From Halisarca cf. caerulea (taxonomy: Eukaryota > Porifera > Demospongiae > Chondrillida > Halisarcidae), in NCBI GenBank assembly GCA_963170055.1, contig CAUJGJ010000313.1:9524979-9537478 (forward strand): a DNA stretch of 12,500 nucleotides. Reading direction: 5' to 3'. Numbering within the stretch: the stretch's first letter is position 1; the number at the start of each line of letters is the position of its first letter. The position numbers were made by a program, and so were the translations under genes. Of the stretch, positions 11,620 through 12,500 are shown in pieces. The notes below the pieces were generated by a model. The model made no database searches, was not told where the DNA came from, and saw only the letters and a list, made by a program, of their open reading frames with translations.

Positions 11620-11679
<60 letters not shown>

Positions 11680-11728
11680 ATACGTATAATATGATTATGT
11701 TTGTGCTTGCATAGGTGTGTATATAAGA

Positions 11729-11800
<72 letters not shown>

Positions 11801-12480
11801 GTAGACATGTAGGCATGATTGTACGTTTGTCTATACAGACAGAGGACCTATTACACAAGACTTGCTGAGTATTCTTGTTGTCCCAGTCTTACTACTGCTA
11901 CTCAGCAGAAACCCTCTTCGATGTCTGTATTGGCCACAGTGCTAGTATACATATTATATACATAGTGTATTTAGTATGTTTGGTATAGTCTACAACACCT
12001 AACCAGTGATGCCAATGTCTGCGCATATTTTCCATCACAGTTTCAAATTAAACCTTCTGATGTACTATAATTGTGCTAAATTATGTTTTTATCACCTCTC
12101 CTGTCAAGCTGCAGTGTGTGAATATGTGTAGATGATTTCTTTCATTTCTGTATATGTTTTCTAGTATCTATGCTCATGTATATATTTACTTTATGTATCT
12201 ATAGGTATGATTGAGGTTACCACTCATCCATCCAATGTGGAGGCAATTGTTGGAGGTAGTGTCAGTCTCTCCTGTGATGCCACTGGAGGGAGGTTTGATG
12301 GCTGGCTACATAGGGACCAGTCTGTGACGGATGGAGGAGACTACAGCATCACATCCACTGACACTTCCAGCACACTGGAGATAACATCCTTCAGGACAGA
12401 ATTGGCAGGAGAATATCGATGTAGATTCACTTGCGATGGCGGCATTGTGCTGACTCTGCCTGGAGTAGTGAAGTATTTCG
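11126..12480 (+). CDS. Ig-domain secreted or membrane protein, first two exons (partial)
   Basis: Exons 11126-11180 and 12205-12480 join in phase 1 and continue past the window through donor GTAAGC. Residues 1-18 (MKTILCALLACVAAFSRA) are a signal peptide. Residues 19-111 form one Ig-like domain: VGGSVSLSC with Cys42, Trp52, STLEITSF, then LAGEYRC with Cys91 and its tyrosine corner. The usual Asp four residues before Tyr89 is Leu here. An extra Cys95 lies nearby. The Ig exon is symmetrical phase 1-1, as in most animal Ig-family genes. The protein is probably a multi-domain adhesion or recognition receptor; the rest is unseen. It is head to head with the ROC-COR-Death gene. Confidence 0.82.
11593..11679 (+). 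repeat. GT/GC microsatellite in Ig-gene intron 1
   Basis: GT tract with a GCGTGCGCGCGCACGCGCGT core near 11603-11622, self-complementary and Z-DNA-prone. Sense GT in the host gene. Confidence 0.92.
11732..11798 (+). repeat. Second GT microsatellite in Ig-gene intron 1
   Basis: About 33 perfect GT units, sense orientation. The rest of the intron (11181-12204) holds a 22-bp hairpin at 11329-11350 (GATCTATCC/GGATAGATC arms) and no exon that clearly fits. Confidence 0.95.
12205..12480 (+). CDS. Ig gene exon 2 (Ig domain)
   Basis: 276 nt with no stop in the phase-1 frame, from acceptor ctatag to donor GTAAGC at 12481. It encodes the whole B-to-F strand set: SLSC, GWLHRD, STLEITSF and EYRC. The intron that starts at 12481 runs off the window. 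Confidence 0.88.
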
Positions 12481-12500
12481 GTAAGCGTATTTGGTCGTAC

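Overview
The window looks like animal nuclear DNA from an early-branching metazoan, most likely a demosponge of the Amphimedon type. This is inferred from moderate AT-richness, introns of about 0.1 to 2 kb, abundant GT and ACGT microsatellites, small TA-flanked transposons, and a ROC-COR-Death protein family known to be expanded in sponges. The species is not proven by the sequence alone. No bacterial genes, CRISPR arrays, rRNA or tRNA were seen.

Three protein-coding genes can be assembled by splicing exons whose phases and splice sites agree. (1) Plus strand, 736-3568: the last seven exons (229 codons plus stop, all introns phase 0) of NOMO, the large lumenal subunit of the ER translocon-associated BOS complex; its 5' part lies left of the window. 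(2) Minus strand, 10398 down to 4413: a complete gene of six exons (954 codons, all five introns phase 1). It encodes an acidic N-terminus, a ROC-type GTPase domain, a COR-like region, a cysteine-containing tail, a Ser/Thr-rich linker and a C-terminal Death domain. This resembles DAPK1 without its kinase and ankyrin repeats. (3) Plus strand, 11126 to beyond the right edge: the first two exons of a secreted or membrane Ig-domain protein (signal peptide, then one Ig domain on a phase 1-1 exon).

NOMO and the ROC-COR-Death gene are convergent, with 844 bp between stop codons holding a pure TA microsatellite. The ROC-COR-Death and Ig genes are head to head, with about 730 bp between start codons holding three palindromes built from one 8-bp arm. 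Non-coding DNA is dominated by repeats: three copies of a 176-180 bp TA-flanked MITE (two forming a long inverted pair at 185-572), another MITE at 9998-10203, a 20 x 14-bp minisatellite, and many GT tracts.

The most notable pattern is that every long GT tract in an intron lies GT-sense with respect to its host gene, on both strands. Three of them start exactly at the 5' splice site, so the repeat itself is the donor.
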